From Streptomyces sp. IMTB 2501 (GTDB lineage Bacteria; Actinomycetota; Actinomycetes; Streptomycetales; Streptomycetaceae), in the NCBI RefSeq assembly GCF_001953885.1, contig NZ_MQUS01000009.1, positions 277 through 64,276 on the forward strand: a DNA stretch of 64,000 bases, given 5' to 3'. The notes beneath the pieces are model-generated. The model was not told where the DNA came from. It worked only from the letters and a program-made list of their open reading frames with translations, and did not search any database. This document shows positions 48,765-57,230 of the stretch, piece by piece; positions within the stretch are counted from its first letter, which is position 1, and each line of letters starts with the position of its first letter. The translations under genes were made by a program, and so were the position numbers.

Positions 48765-48780
48765 GCCGGGTCCGGCGCCC

Positions 48781-49248
48781 TCAGATCCGCACTTCGACGG
48801 TCTGCGCCAGCCGGTCATGCATGCCACGCCCGTCGCGGTCCCAGATCAGCGCCGGAATCGCGAGGCACAGCAGCACCGTACGGACCAGCGCGCGCCCCGG
48901 GTTCACCGTGCCGGTCCGCAGGGCCACCACCCTGATGCCGAAGAGACGCTTGCCCGGTGTGAAACCGATCGTGCCGACGGTCAGGGCGCTCATGACGAAG
49001 AAGACGCCGAGTGCCCAGTTGCTGGTAGCGGGGCTGTAGCCATGGGTGATCAGCCCGTATGCGATCAGGACACTCAGACCCCAGTCCACCGCGAGCGCGC
49101 CGAGCCGTCGGCCCGGGCGGGCCACGGAGTTCGGCCCCTCCTCCGGGAGGCCCAGCTGCTCACCCCGGTAGCCGAAGTCCGCACCGGCCTCTTCCATGGC
49201 CGCGCGGGGCCCGGAGAGCCACGATCCGAGTGCTTGCCTGTTGTCCAC
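48781..49248 (-). CDS. RDD-family membrane protein
   Basis: A 155-aa protein with RPGRRLGALAVDWGLSVLIAYGLI, the RDD signature helix, a second helix (ALGVFFVMSALTVGTIG) with FTPGKRLFGIRVV, and a third (LLCLAIPALIWD) near DRDGRGMHDRLAQT. GTG at 49248 follows TACCGT by six bases, so the transcript is probably leaderless. It is divergent from glnA, with the two promoters close together. Function unknown. Confidence 0.85.
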   Translation of the reverse strand: MDNRQALGSWLSGPRAAMEEAGADFGYRGEQLGLPEEGPNSVARPGRRLGALAVDWGLSVLIAYGLITHGYSPATSNWALGVFFVMSALTVGTIGFTPGKRLFGIRVVALRTGTVNPGRALVRTVLLCLAIPALIWDRDGRGMHDRLAQTVEVRI

Positions 49249-49254
49249 GCGTCC

Positions 49255-49260
49255 ACGGTA
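49255..49260 (-). promoter_or_regulatory. -10 box of probable leaderless RDD gene transcript
   Basis: On the minus strand TACCGT ends six bases before the GTG at 49248. Confidence 0.5.
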
Positions 49261-49323
49261 CTGTGCCCGGTTTCGGGCACTACGCCGAGGGGTGTGTCGG
49301 GGCTACGGTGGACAGGTGACCGG

Positions 49324-49361
49324 TTAACTTCTGCGAAACAAATGGGTCACGCCCGAGAAAT
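49324..49361 (+). promoter_or_regulatory. GlnR-binding box of glnA
   Basis: TTAAC-n6-GAAAC-n6-GTCAC-n6-GAAAT fits the Streptomyces GlnR consensus (gTnAC-n6-GaAAC repeated) in sequence and in the 11-base phasing. A -10 box, TAGGGT, follows at 49372-49377. Confidence 0.85.
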
Positions 49362-49458
49362 CACCCGTCCCTAGGGTCGAGACCAGCGTGTGCCACCGCA
49401 CTGGCCGCACGAACGATCTACCACCCCGGCGAGGACGGTCGGGAGTAGGAGGAGCTGG

Positions 49459-50868
49459 ATGTTCCAGAACGCCGACGAGGCCAAGAAGTTCATCGCGGAC
49501 GAGGACGTCAAGTTCGTCGACGTCCGGTTCTGCGACCTGCCGGGCGTCATGCAGCACTTCACGGTGCCCGTTGAGGCGTTCGACCCGGACGAGGAGCTGG
49601 CCTTCGACGGATCGTCGATCCGCGGCTTCCAGGCCATCCACGAGTCCGACATGGCGCTGCGCGCCGACCTCTCCACGGCCCGGGTGGACCCGTTCCGCCG
49701 GGACAAGACGCTCAACATCAACTTCTTCATCCACGACCCGATCACGGGCGAGCAGTACTCCCGTGACCCGCGCAACGTGGCGAAGAAGGCGGAGGCGTAC
49801 CTGGCGTCGACCGGTATCGCCGACACCGCGTACTTCGGCCCCGAGGCCGAGTTCTACGTCTTCGACAGCGTCCGCTTCGCCACCACCGCGAACGAGTCCT
49901 TCTACCACATCGACTCCGAAGCGGGTGCCTGGAACACCGGTGCCGTCGAGGACAACCGTGGTTACAAGGTCCGCTACAAGGGCGGCTACTTCCCGGTCCC
50001 GCCGGTCGACCACTTCGCCGACCTGCGCGCCGAGATCTCCCTGGAGCTGGAGAAGAACGGCCTGAAGGTCGAGCGCCAGCACCACGAGGTGGGCACCGCC
50101 GGTCAGGCGGAGATCAACTACAAGTTCAACACGCTGCTCGCGGCCGCCGACGACCTGCAGCTCTTCAAGTACATCGTGAAGAACGTGGCCTGGCGCAACG
50201 GCAAGACCGCGACCTTCATGCCGAAGCCGATCTTCGGTGACAACGGCTCGGGCATGCACGTGCACCAGTCGCTGTGGAGCAACGGCGACCCGCTGTTCTA
50301 CGACGAGGCCGGTTACGCGGGCCTGTCGGACACCGCCCGTTACTACATCGGCGGCATCCTCAAGCACGCCCCGTCGCTGCTGGCCTTCACGAACCCGACG
50401 GTGAACTCGTACCACCGTCTGGTGCCGGGCTTCGAGGCGCCGATCAACCTGGTGTACTCGCAGCGCAACCGCTCCGCGGCCATGCGTATCCCGATCACCG
50501 GCTCCAACCCGAAGGCCAAGCGCGTCGAGTTCCGCGCCCCGGACTCCTCCGGCAACCCGTACCTGGCCTTCTCGGCCCTGCTCCTCGCGGGTCTGGACGG
50601 CATCAAGAACAAGATCGAGCCGGCCGAGCCGATCGACAAGGACCTGTACGAGCTGGCTCCCGAGGAGCACGCGAACGTCGCCCAGGTCCCGACCTCGCTG
50701 CCGGCCGTCCTCGACTCGCTGGAGGCCGACCACGAGTTCCTCCTCCAGGGCGACGTCTTCACGCCGGACCTGATCGAGACGTGGATCGACTTCAAGCGCA
50801 CCAACGAGATCGCACCGCTCCAGCTGCGTCCGCACCCGCACGAGTTCGAGCTGTACTTCGACGTGTGA
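49459..50868 (+). CDS. glnA: Glutamine synthetase type I
   Basis: A 469-aa GSI-beta subunit that makes glutamine from glutamate, ammonia and ATP in a dodecamer. AFDGSSIRGFQ, GPEAEFYVFD, NGSGMHVHQS and the adenylylation site NLVYSQRNRS (Tyr near residue 397) are present, so it should be open to GlnE-type adenylylation. The ATG follows AGGAGGAG. Upstream lies a complete GlnR box, implying activation under nitrogen limitation. Confidence 0.97.
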   Translation: MFQNADEAKKFIADEDVKFVDVRFCDLPGVMQHFTVPVEAFDPDEELAFDGSSIRGFQAIHESDMALRADLSTARVDPFRRDKTLNINFFIHDPITGEQYSRDPRNVAKKAEAYLASTGIADTAYFGPEAEFYVFDSVRFATTANESFYHIDSEAGAWNTGAVEDNRGYKVRYKGGYFPVPPVDHFADLRAEISLELEKNGLKVERQHHEVGTAGQAEINYKFNTLLAAADDLQLFKYIVKNVAWRNGKTATFMPKPIFGDNGSGMHVHQSLWSNGDPLFYDEAGYAGLSDTARYYIGGILKHAPSLLAFTNPTVNSYHRLVPGFEAPINLVYSQRNRSAAMRIPITGSNPKAKRVEFRAPDSSGNPYLAFSALLLAGLDGIKNKIEPAEPIDKDLYELAPEEHANVAQVPTSLPAVLDSLEADHEFLLQGDVFTPDLIETWIDFKRTNEIAPLQLRPHPHEFELYFDV

Positions 50869-50900
50869 CAGACGTCCGACTCCCGGATCCCCCGGGTTCG

Positions 50901-50931
50901 GAAGGCCCCTCGGCTCAGCCGGGGGGCCTTC
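50901..50931 (+). terminator. glnA terminator hairpin
   Basis: GAAGGCCCC (50901-50909) pairs with GGGGCCTTC (50923-50931), just before the stop of the convergent AraC-type gene. Confidence 0.8.
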
Positions 50932-50938
50932 GGCGTGT

Positions 50939-51928
50939 TCAGGCCGTGTGCCGGAAGCGGCGGCGGTACTCCGTCGGGGTCGCATCCAGCTGGCGGCGGA
51001 AGGCGCGGATCAGGGTGTCGACGGTGTGGAAGCCGCAGGTCGCGGCCACCCGGTCGAGGGTGTCGTCGGTGGTCTCCAGCCGGCTGCGGGCCGCCTCGAC
51101 CCGGGCGGACTCGATGTACGACGCGGGGGTCGTCCCCAGTTCGGTCCGGAACAGCCGGGTCAGCTGGCGTTCGCTGACATGGGCGTGGGCGGCGAGGTCG
51201 GCGACGGTGAGGCGGCTGTTGACGTGCTGGGCGATGTGCCGGCGCAGGTCGTCCATGCGCCGGGTGGTCGAGACGGGCTCGATGGGGACGCTGAACTGGC
51301 TCTGGCCGCCCGGTCGCTTCAGGTACATCACCAGCTGCCGGGCCACGCGCAGCGCGACGGCCTCGCCGAAGTCCTCGGCGACGAGGGCGAGCGACAGATC
51401 GAGGCAGGCGGTGATGCCGGCGCCGGTCCACACCTTGCCGTCGCGGATGAAGATCGGGTCGGCGTCGACCTCGACGGCGGGGTGCTCGGCGGCCAGCTGC
51501 GGCGCGGTCGACCAGTGGGTCGTGGCACGCCTGCCGTCGAGCAGCCCGGCTGCGGCGAGCAGATGCGCTCCCACACACACGGAGGCGACGCGCCGGGCCC
51601 GGCCGGCAAGGGTGCGCACCCAGCGGACCAGGCCCTCGTCGGTCACGGCGCGTACCCGGCGCCGTTCGTCGACCTCGACCGCGCCGGGCACCAGCAGGGT
51701 GTCGATGGTGCGCCGGGTGGCCTCGGCGAAGGTGACGTCGGGCAGGACGCGCACCCCGGCCGCGGTGGTGACCGGGTCCATGGTCTCGGCGGCCAGGACG
51801 ACCCGGCAGCCTGCCGCGTCGTCGGTCTCCCGGCGCAGCAGCGCGAACACCTCGGGCGGGCCGGTGACGTCGAGCAGGTCGACGCCGTCGAAGAGAAGGA
51901 CGACGACGAACCGTTCCACGCTGCTCAC
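50939..51928 (-). CDS. GlxA-family regulator (DJ-1/PfpI domain plus AraC HTH)
   Basis: A 329-aa regulator with an N-terminal glutamine-amidotransferase-like domain (VVVLLFDGVDLLDVTGPPEVFALL; nucleophile-elbow Cys in ASVCVGAHLLAAAGLL, near 120) and a C-terminal AraC double HTH (LTVADLAAHAHVSERQLTRLFRTELGTTPASYIESARVEAAR, about 235-280). The GTG at 51928 is chosen; an ATG 18 codons upstream (51982) is possible. It is divergent from the isochorismatase-like hydrolase gene, its likely target. Ligand unknown. Confidence 0.9.
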   Translation of the reverse strand: MSSVERFVVVLLFDGVDLLDVTGPPEVFALLRRETDDAAGCRVVLAAETMDPVTTAAGVRVLPDVTFAEATRRTIDTLLVPGAVEVDERRRVRAVTDEGLVRWVRTLAGRARRVASVCVGAHLLAAAGLLDGRRATTHWSTAPQLAAEHPAVEVDADPIFIRDGKVWTGAGITACLDLSLALVAEDFGEAVALRVARQLVMYLKRPGGQSQFSVPIEPVSTTRRMDDLRRHIAQHVNSRLTVADLAAHAHVSERQLTRLFRTELGTTPASYIESARVEAARSRLETTDDTLDRVAATCGFHTVDTLIRAFRRQLDATPTEYRRRFRHTA

Positions 51929-52009
51929 GAGGGCCCCGATCTCCCGTCCCACTGATGTCCGGATCTGCAAGTTACATGACATTGCCGCCACGGGGAGGCC
52001 ACTCATAGC

Positions 52010-52609
52010 GTGATGACCATGGCTACGACGACTCTGCGTGATCTCAACGGCTTCGATCAGACCCCGGCCTCGCTCGCCGGCTCGACCCTGATCCTCATCG
52101 ACTACCAGAACACCTACACCCGCGGCGTGATGGAACTGGCGGGCTGGCAGGCCGCCCTCGACGCGGGCGCCGGCCTGCTGGCCCGGGCGCGGACCGCGGG
52201 CGCGACGGTCGTCCACGTCGTCAACGACGGCGGCGCGGGCACGCCGTACGACATCCGCGAGGAGATCGGGCGGATCCATCCGCGGGTCGCGCCGGCCGAG
52301 GGCGAGGCGGTGGTCGTCAAGCAGGTGCCGAACGCGTTCCTCGACACGGATCTGGCCGCGCACGTGGACGCCGCCGGGCACAAGGACGTGATCATCGCGG
52401 GCTTCATGACGCACATGTGCGTCGTCTTCACCGCTCAGGGCGCGTTCCTGCGCGGCAACCGGCCCACCGTCGTCGCCGACGCCTGTGCGACCCGGCCGCT
52501 GGGCGCCGCCGTCGCCGAGGTGTCCGCCGAGCAGCTCCACCACGGCGCGCTCGCGACGATCGAGGACCTGTGGGGCGTCGTCGTCCCGTCCGCGGCGGCT
52601 CTCGGCTGA
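52010..52609 (+). CDS. Isochorismatase-family cysteine hydrolase
   Basis: A 199-aa hydrolase with ILIDYQNTYTRG (catalytic Asp near residue 31), VVKQVPNAF (catalytic Lys) and GFMTHMCVVFTAQGA (nucleophile Cys). Members hydrolyse amides such as nicotinamide, biuret or ureido acids; the substrate is not clear. The start could be GTG 52010 or ATG 52013 or 52019; the SD GGGGAGG favours the first. Paired with the divergent GlxA-type regulator gene. Confidence 0.88.
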   Translation: MMTMATTTLRDLNGFDQTPASLAGSTLILIDYQNTYTRGVMELAGWQAALDAGAGLLARARTAGATVVHVVNDGGAGTPYDIREEIGRIHPRVAPAEGEAVVVKQVPNAFLDTDLAAHVDAAGHKDVIIAGFMTHMCVVFTAQGAFLRGNRPTVVADACATRPLGAAVAEVSAEQLHHGALATIEDLWGVVVPSAAALG

Positions 52610-52614
52610 AATCC

Positions 52615-52638
52615 GCCCGCCCCGGCCCCGGGGCGGGC
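52615..52638 (+). terminator. Hairpin after the cysteine hydrolase gene
   Basis: Perfect 9-bp stem (GCCCGCCCC with GGGGCGGGC) and six-base loop, five bases after the stop. Confidence 0.75.
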
Positions 52639-52718
52639 AACCTTTCCCGCTTCCCAGGCTTCCTACTCTCGGGGGATCATCCCTCCTGACCCTGCCGGAC
52701 TAGAGAGGTTTAACGGGG

Positions 52719-52973
52719 ATGACGGAACAGGACGACTGGGAGCGGGAATTCGATCACCGTTGGGCGAATTCCGCCGAGCACAAGGAGCCCTCCGCCCGGG
52801 CCCGGATGCTCGCCGCGCGCTGGAAGGACAACCCGCCGAATCCGGCGCCCTTCCGCGCCGACCCCGATCCGGCGCGGCGCCGGTCGTCGTGGGCGTCCAC
52901 GGCCATGGTCTTCGGCTGTGTGATCGCGGTCATGGTGCTGATCGGGCTGGTGCAGTTCGGCTCGGCGCGCTAG
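52719..52973 (+). CDS. Small single-pass membrane protein (84 aa)
   Basis: An acidic/basic cytoplasmic N-terminus of about 58 residues (MTEQDDWEREFDHRWANSAEHKEPSARARMLAARW) and one C-terminal helix (WASTAMVFGCVIAVMVLIGLVQFG). The orientation resembles a tail-anchored protein. Codon bias supports coding; GGGG just before the ATG is a weak SD. A conserved Streptomyces hypothetical, function unknown. It precedes the HtpX-like protease gene. Confidence 0.75.
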   Translation: MTEQDDWEREFDHRWANSAEHKEPSARARMLAARWKDNPPNPAPFRADPDPARRRSSWASTAMVFGCVIAVMVLIGLVQFGSAR

Positions 52974-53136
52974 CCCGTCGTAGCGGGCGGCGAGGGACGG
53001 ACAGGGGACGTACAGCGACCGCCGGCGACTGACAGGTACGCTTTGCTGCTCCTAGGGCCGTTCTCAACCACTTCATGGGAGTCGGCAGGTGCACACTGGA
53101 CAGCGGGACGAGTGCCTGACTGCGGGGTGATGCAAG

Positions 53137-54054
53137 ATGCAGAGCCGCTTCCGGAGCGATCGACGGCTGACCGTGCGCATGGGGCTCACGCTGTTCCTGC
53201 TCGGTCTGCTGTACGTGGGCTTCATCGCAGCGTTGATCACGCTGCTGAGGTCCTGGGTGCTGGTCGTCGTGCTGGTCGGAGCGATGTTCGTGGCACAGTT
53301 CTGGTTCTCCGACCGGATCGCCATGTTCGCGATGCACGGCCGGGTCGTGGAGCGCGAGGAGTATCCCGAGCTGCACGCGGTGGTGGACCGGCTGTGCGCG
53401 ATCGCCGACATGCCCAAGCCGGTGGTCGCGGTGTCCGACATGGACATGCCGAACGCCTTCGCGACCGGCCGCAATCCCGACCACGCCGTGGTCTGCGTGA
53501 CCACAGGCCTGCTACGGCGGCTGGAGCCGGCCGAGCTGGAGGGCGTGCTGGCGCACGAGCTGTCGCACGTCGCGCACAAGGACGTCGCCGTGATCACGGT
53601 CGCGTCCTTCCTCGGGGTGCTGGCGGGCCTGATCGTGCGGTTCGCCTTCTACTCTCAGGTCTTCGGCGGAGGCCGCAGGGACCAGAACACGGCAGTCGTC
53701 TTCGCCACGATCATGGGCGTCTCCGCAGCGGTGTACGCGATCAGCTTCCTGCTGATCAGGGCGCTGTCCCGGTACCGGGAGCTGGCGGCCGACCGGGCGG
53801 CGGCGCATCTGACCGGGCGGCCCTCGGCGCTGGCGTCGGCGCTCACCAAGGTCTCCGGGGACATCGCCCGGATCCCGACCAAGGACCTGCGCACCGCCCA
53901 GGCCTTCAACGCCTTCTACTTCACCCCGGCGACCGGGAAGGAGCCCGGTGTCGAGCGGTTCTTCTCCACGCACCCGACCCTGGAGCAGCGGCTGGAGCAG
54001 CTGGGCCGGATCTCGGCGGAGCTGGGCGAGGCCGCCACTCCCGGGGCGGGCTGA
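53137..54054 (+). CDS. HtpX-like membrane metalloprotease (M48)
   Basis: A 305-aa zinc protease with two N-terminal helices (about 15-60), the zinc motif VLAHELSHVAHKD (about 145-157), a third and fourth helix (about 160-210) and the third zinc ligand region RYRELAADRAAAH (about 215). HtpX clears damaged membrane proteins. It lies directly before pspAB, a pairing common in actinobacteria. The ATG follows GGGGTGA. Confidence 0.93.
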   Translation: MQSRFRSDRRLTVRMGLTLFLLGLLYVGFIAALITLLRSWVLVVVLVGAMFVAQFWFSDRIAMFAMHGRVVEREEYPELHAVVDRLCAIADMPKPVVAVSDMDMPNAFATGRNPDHAVVCVTTGLLRRLEPAELEGVLAHELSHVAHKDVAVITVASFLGVLAGLIVRFAFYSQVFGGGRRDQNTAVVFATIMGVSAAVYAISFLLIRALSRYRELAADRAAAHLTGRPSALASALTKVSGDIARIPTKDLRTAQAFNAFYFTPATGKEPGVERFFSTHPTLEQRLEQLGRISAELGEAATPGAG

Positions 54055-54085
54055 ACACATGGCACTGCGGAAGGCGGGCTGAGCG

Positions 54086-54670
54086 TTGGGGCTGCTGGAC
54101 ATCCTGCTGGGCCGTACGAAACCGGTCGCGCCCGATCTCGACCAGCTCTTCGCGCTGCCCTCGGCGGCCGTGACCCTCCAGGCCGCGGCCGGTTTCACCC
54201 CGACCGGGACGGGGGCGGTGTGCTTCGCCACGGTCGAGGGGGCGGCCTTCGAACAGACCCACCGGGAGGTGCAGGCGCTGCTGGACGCGGACACCGACCG
54301 CAGCGGCCCGCCGGTGGAGCTGCGGCGGGACGACTACGGCTACTCCTGGCTGGTCTCCGCGCGCAGCCCGGAGCAGCTGCCGGAGCTGGTCAACGATCTG
54401 CACGCGGTGAACAGCGCGATGGAGGTCAACGGCTTCGGACCGCAACTGCTGTGCTCGCTGGCCGCGTTCACGGACGACGGCGGCCGCAGGCTGGCGCTGG
54501 TCTATCTCTACAAGCGCGCCGCGTTCTACCCCTTCGCCCCGCTGTCCGGCAGCGGGGAGCGGCGGGACAGCGCGCTCGAACTCCAGGTGAAGGCGGCCCT
54601 CGCGAACGATCTGCGGATCGAGCAGGACCTGGGCCGCTGGTTCCCGGTGTGGGGCGCCCCCGGTCTGTGA
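54086..54670 (+). CDS. pspAB: PspA-associated protein PspAB
   Basis: A 194-aa protein beginning MGLLDILLGRTKPVAPDLDQLFALPSAA, the family signature. No membrane helix. The TTG start at 54086 follows GGAAGGCGGG and is 31 bases after the HtpX-like gene, so they are one operon. PspAB is linked to PspA in actinobacteria; here the pspA-pspAA pair sits about 40 kb away. It probably helps a membrane-stress response; its mechanism is unknown. Confidence 0.8.
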   Translation: MGLLDILLGRTKPVAPDLDQLFALPSAAVTLQAAAGFTPTGTGAVCFATVEGAAFEQTHREVQALLDADTDRSGPPVELRRDDYGYSWLVSARSPEQLPELVNDLHAVNSAMEVNGFGPQLLCSLAAFTDDGGRRLALVYLYKRAAFYPFAPLSGSGERRDSALELQVKAALANDLRIEQDLGRWFPVWGAPGL

Positions 54671-54686
54671 CCGGGGACGCCGTCGC

Positions 54687-54977
54687 TCACCTGCTCTTCT
54701 CGCGCTCCTGCCGGCGGGACTCGAAGGGGCGCTCACGGCGGTAGCGGCGCTCCCACCTGGCCTGCCGGTCCCGGCGCTCGCGGTAGGTGCGGTAGCTGTC
54801 GGGCGGGGGCGGGGTGCCCGCGCCGGTGCCGGTGCCGGTGGCCGGTGGTGTGCCGGGGGAACCACGACCGTGCGTCGCGTACAGATACAGCAGCGCGACG
54901 GCAGCGAGCCACCACAGATGGTTTCCGATTCCGAGGATCACCAGGACGACGGTCCCGGACACGACGATGCCACGCAT
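54687..54977 (-). CDS. Small membrane protein (96 aa)
   Basis: An N-terminal double hydrophobic segment (IVVSGTVVLVILGIG and WWLAAVALLYLYA, residues 4-33), a Gly/Thr/Pro linker, and a very basic Arg/Glu-rich tail (TYRERRDRQARWERRYRRERPFESRRQEREKSR). The ATG at 54977 follows GGAGG. The tail may bind lipids or nucleic acid. Converges with pspAB. No family recognised. Confidence 0.7.
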   Translation of the reverse strand: MRGIVVSGTVVLVILGIGNHLWWLAAVALLYLYATHGRGSPGTPPATGTGTGAGTPPPPDSYRTYRERRDRQARWERRYRRERPFESRRQEREKSR

Positions 54978-55115
54978 GACGGACCTCCTCCGTGGGATGA
55001 GGGTGGCTGGGGTGGAGTGTGTCGGCTTCGTGCCGTTTGTTCAGCGTAGGGACGACGAGAGGAGGACCGCATCCCGTTTTCCGCCCGGGCGGGGCCGCCG
55101 TGAGTGAATGGCCCC

Positions 55116-55874
55116 ATGAGCGAACTCTCCGGTTTCACCCACGACTTCGACGGCGAACGGCTCAGCGGAGTGACCGCCGGCCCACCGGGCCGGGCCACGG
55201 CGGTACTGCTGCACGGCGCCGGAAACGGCAGCAAGGACCGCCTCCTCCCCCTGCTCACCGAGTTCGCCGAGCACGGCTGCCACACCCTGGCCTTCGACTT
55301 CTCGGGGCACGGCGAGAGCACGGGATCGCTCGGGGAGCTGAGTCTGCGCCGCCGCTTCGAGCAGGCGGTGGCGGTACTCGACGCACACGCCCCGGCGGGC
55401 GTACCGCTGATCCTGGTCGGCTTCAGCATGAGCGGGCAGACGGTCGCCGATCTCGTACGGCACTACGGCCCCCGGGTCGCGGCCGTCGGGCTGTGCTCGC
55501 CCGCCGTCTACGCCCCCGAGGCCTGGGAGGTGCCGTTCGAGAACCGCCAGGGCCGGTTCAGCGAGATCATCCGTACGCCGGACGGCTGGCGGAGTTCGCG
55601 GGCCCTGGAGGCGCTCCGGGCGTACGAGGGCCGGGCGGTGCTGGCGGTCCCCGGCACCGACGCGGTCATCCCGCCGGCCGTGACCGAGGCCGTACAGGAC
55701 GCGCTGTCGGCGCGGTCCCGGTACACCCGCTTCGAACTCCCCGAGGCACAGCACCGGTTGGGCCTCTGGTTCCGTGACCACGCCGAGGACCGGCGGGAGT
55801 TCGTGATCCGTCTGCTGGACGGCTCACCCGGACACGAGCCGCTGACCGCCACGTCGGCCCGGCCACGGCCCTAG
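55116..55874 (+). CDS. Alpha/beta-hydrolase (esterase/lipase-like)
   Basis: A 252-aa hydrolase: oxyanion segment VLLHGAGNGSKDR, DFSGHGESTGS, nucleophile in VGFSMSGQTVAD (Ser near residue 109), Asp in VPGTDAVIPP and catalytic His in EAQHRLG. The C-terminal 15 residues are loose. An in-frame GTG at 55104 competes with the ATG at 55116; the ATG is preferred. Substrate unknown. Confidence 0.87.
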   Translation: MSELSGFTHDFDGERLSGVTAGPPGRATAVLLHGAGNGSKDRLLPLLTEFAEHGCHTLAFDFSGHGESTGSLGELSLRRRFEQAVAVLDAHAPAGVPLILVGFSMSGQTVADLVRHYGPRVAAVGLCSPAVYAPEAWEVPFENRQGRFSEIIRTPDGWRSSRALEALRAYEGRAVLAVPGTDAVIPPAVTEAVQDALSARSRYTRFELPEAQHRLGLWFRDHAEDRREFVIRLLDGSPGHEPLTATSARPRP

Positions 55875-55890
55875 TACTCCAGGCAGGCGC

Positions 55891-55921
55891 GCCGGGTGCC
55901 CCAGGACGCGGGGCACCCGGC
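55891..55921. terminator. Perfect 12-bp hairpin between convergent genes
   Basis: Arms 55891-55902 and 55910-55921, seven-base loop, after the hydrolase and before the stop of the small gene on the other strand. Confidence 0.85.
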
Positions 55922-55946
55922 ATCGGCGACGGTGTCGGTGTCGGTG

Positions 55947-56261
55947 TCAGCGGTTGTAGCGCATGAAGGCGCGGACCATGTGGCAGGTGGTGTCGGAGGG
56001 CGGGCGCATGCCGATTTCCTCCGCCTTGCTGCGGATGTTCTCGTCGCGGGCCTGGGCCGGGAGGTAGATCCCCGAGTCGAGCAGGGCTATGGCGAGGCGC
56101 ATGGCCTTCAGACGGCGGTTGTGGGTGACGTACCACTCGCGCGGGCGTCCGGCCGGCAGCGGGCGCTTTGTCACGGGCTCATAGGGCGAGTCGAACAGCA
56201 CGGGGCGCTGGACGGTGGACTGGGTGGGCAGCGGTTTCGGCTTCAAGACGGCAGCGGGCAC
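55947..56261 (-). CDS. Small conserved protein (104 aa)
   Basis: A soluble 104-aa protein; the second half, GRPREWYVTHNRRLKAMRLAIALLDSGIYLPAQ, is helical and basic and looks conserved, and it ends VRAFMRYNR. AGGAGG sits immediately before an ATG (56267), which is too close, but six bases before the GTG at 56261, so GTG is chosen. No family is recognised. It may be a nucleic-acid-binding or regulatory protein, but nothing proves it. Confidence 0.75.
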   Translation of the reverse strand: MPAAVLKPKPLPTQSTVQRPVLFDSPYEPVTKRPLPAGRPREWYVTHNRRLKAMRLAIALLDSGIYLPAQARDENIRSKAEEIGMRPPSDTTCHMVRAFMRYNR

Positions 56262-56499
56262 AGGCATCCTCCTGTCGTGGTCAGGGCACCGGCCGGACGG
56301 CCCGGCGATACCCTCGAACACTGCCTCCAGTCTACTGCCCCGCACTGACATCGAGGGAGTCCGCAGCGTCCGGCAAACGTCCAGGTGGAAAGGGTAATTG
56401 ACGGCCTGTCACAGCAGGTTTGCATGATGCCCGTGGGGTGGCTTCGAATTCGAACAAATGGTGTCGGCAAGGGGGGTCGGCCGGGGTCTGCGTCCGTCT

Positions 56500-56695
56500 C
56501 CGCGGCCATGGCCCGCAACGCGCCTTTGTCCACTTTGCCGTTGCCGGTGAGAGGCAGGCGCTCCGTCCACCAGACCGTGGTCGGCCGGTGCGCCGGGGCG
56601 AGCTTCTCCGCCACGAGCGCGCATGCCTCGGCGGCGGACCGGCTTGCCGTGCCGGGCATGACCGCGGTGCAACACGGACCCGCGCACAGTGACAC
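56500..56695 (-). pseudogene. C-terminal remnant of an AMP-forming acyl-CoA synthetase
   Basis: This frame contains LVAEKLAPAHRPTTVWWTERLP followed by LTGNGKVDKGALRAMAAE, the A10 motif with the catalytic Lys of adenylate-forming ligases. The upstream 400-plus residues of such an enzyme are absent. Past 56500 the reading continues into unrelated sequence. It is therefore a decayed gene end. It occupies most of the 475-base gap between the small gene at 55947 and the ArsC-like gene. Confidence 0.75.
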
Positions 56696-56729
56696 CCGAC
56701 TCCCCCACCGGTGGGAACCGGTTCTCGCA

Positions 56730-56735
56730 TACCGT
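56730..56735 (+). promoter_or_regulatory. -10 box of a probable leaderless transcript
   Basis: TACCGT ends seven bases before the ATG at 56743; no SD. Confidence 0.5.
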
Positions 56736-56742
56736 GTGCGGC

Positions 56743-57111
56743 ATGGAAATCTGGATCAATCCGGCCTGCTCCAAGTGCCGCAGTGCCATCAGCCTGCTCG
56801 ACGCCGAGGGGGCCGAGTACACCGTCCGCCGCTATCTGGACGACGTGCCGAGCGAGGACGAGATCAGGGCCGTACTCGACCGGCTGCACCTCGAACCGTG
56901 GGACATCACCCGCACCCAGGAGACCGCGGCCAAGGAGCTGGGGCTCAAGGACTGGCCGCGGGAGGAGGGTTCCCGGGAGCGGTGGATCGCCGCGCTCGCC
57001 GAGTACCCCAAGCTCATCCAGCGGCCGATCATCACCGCCGACGACGGGACGGCCCTGGTGGCCCGCTCCGAGGAAGCGGTACGCGAGGCCCTCGCGCACA
57101 ACAAGGGCTGA
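56743..57111 (+). CDS. ArsC/Spx-family protein (glutaredoxin-dependent arsenate reductase-like)
   Basis: A 122-aa thioredoxin-fold protein starting MEIWINPACSKCRSAISLLDAEG. The Cys pair CSKC (residues 9 and 12) and the C-terminal IQRPIITADDGTALVARSEEAV are family hallmarks; Arg in QRP is the ArsC anion contact. No ars operon lies nearby, so it may be a general thiol or Spx-like protein. A -10 box directly precedes the ATG. Confidence 0.88.
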   Translation: MEIWINPACSKCRSAISLLDAEGAEYTVRRYLDDVPSEDEIRAVLDRLHLEPWDITRTQETAAKELGLKDWPREEGSRERWIAALAEYPKLIQRPIITADDGTALVARSEEAVREALAHNKG

Positions 57112-57230
57112 GCTTCGCTCAACTCTCCTGTGACGCAGGCCACTTCATCGACTCCCGCGAGCACTGAGCAACCCCGTTCGGTATCTCGTACATAGCGGCG
57201 TACGCTCCCCTACCTCTTCAGGAGGCGCGC

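Noticed and set aside
56743..57111. Arsenic resistance operon
   Set aside because: Only an ArsC/Spx-like gene is present; no arsB/acr3 or arsR neighbour.
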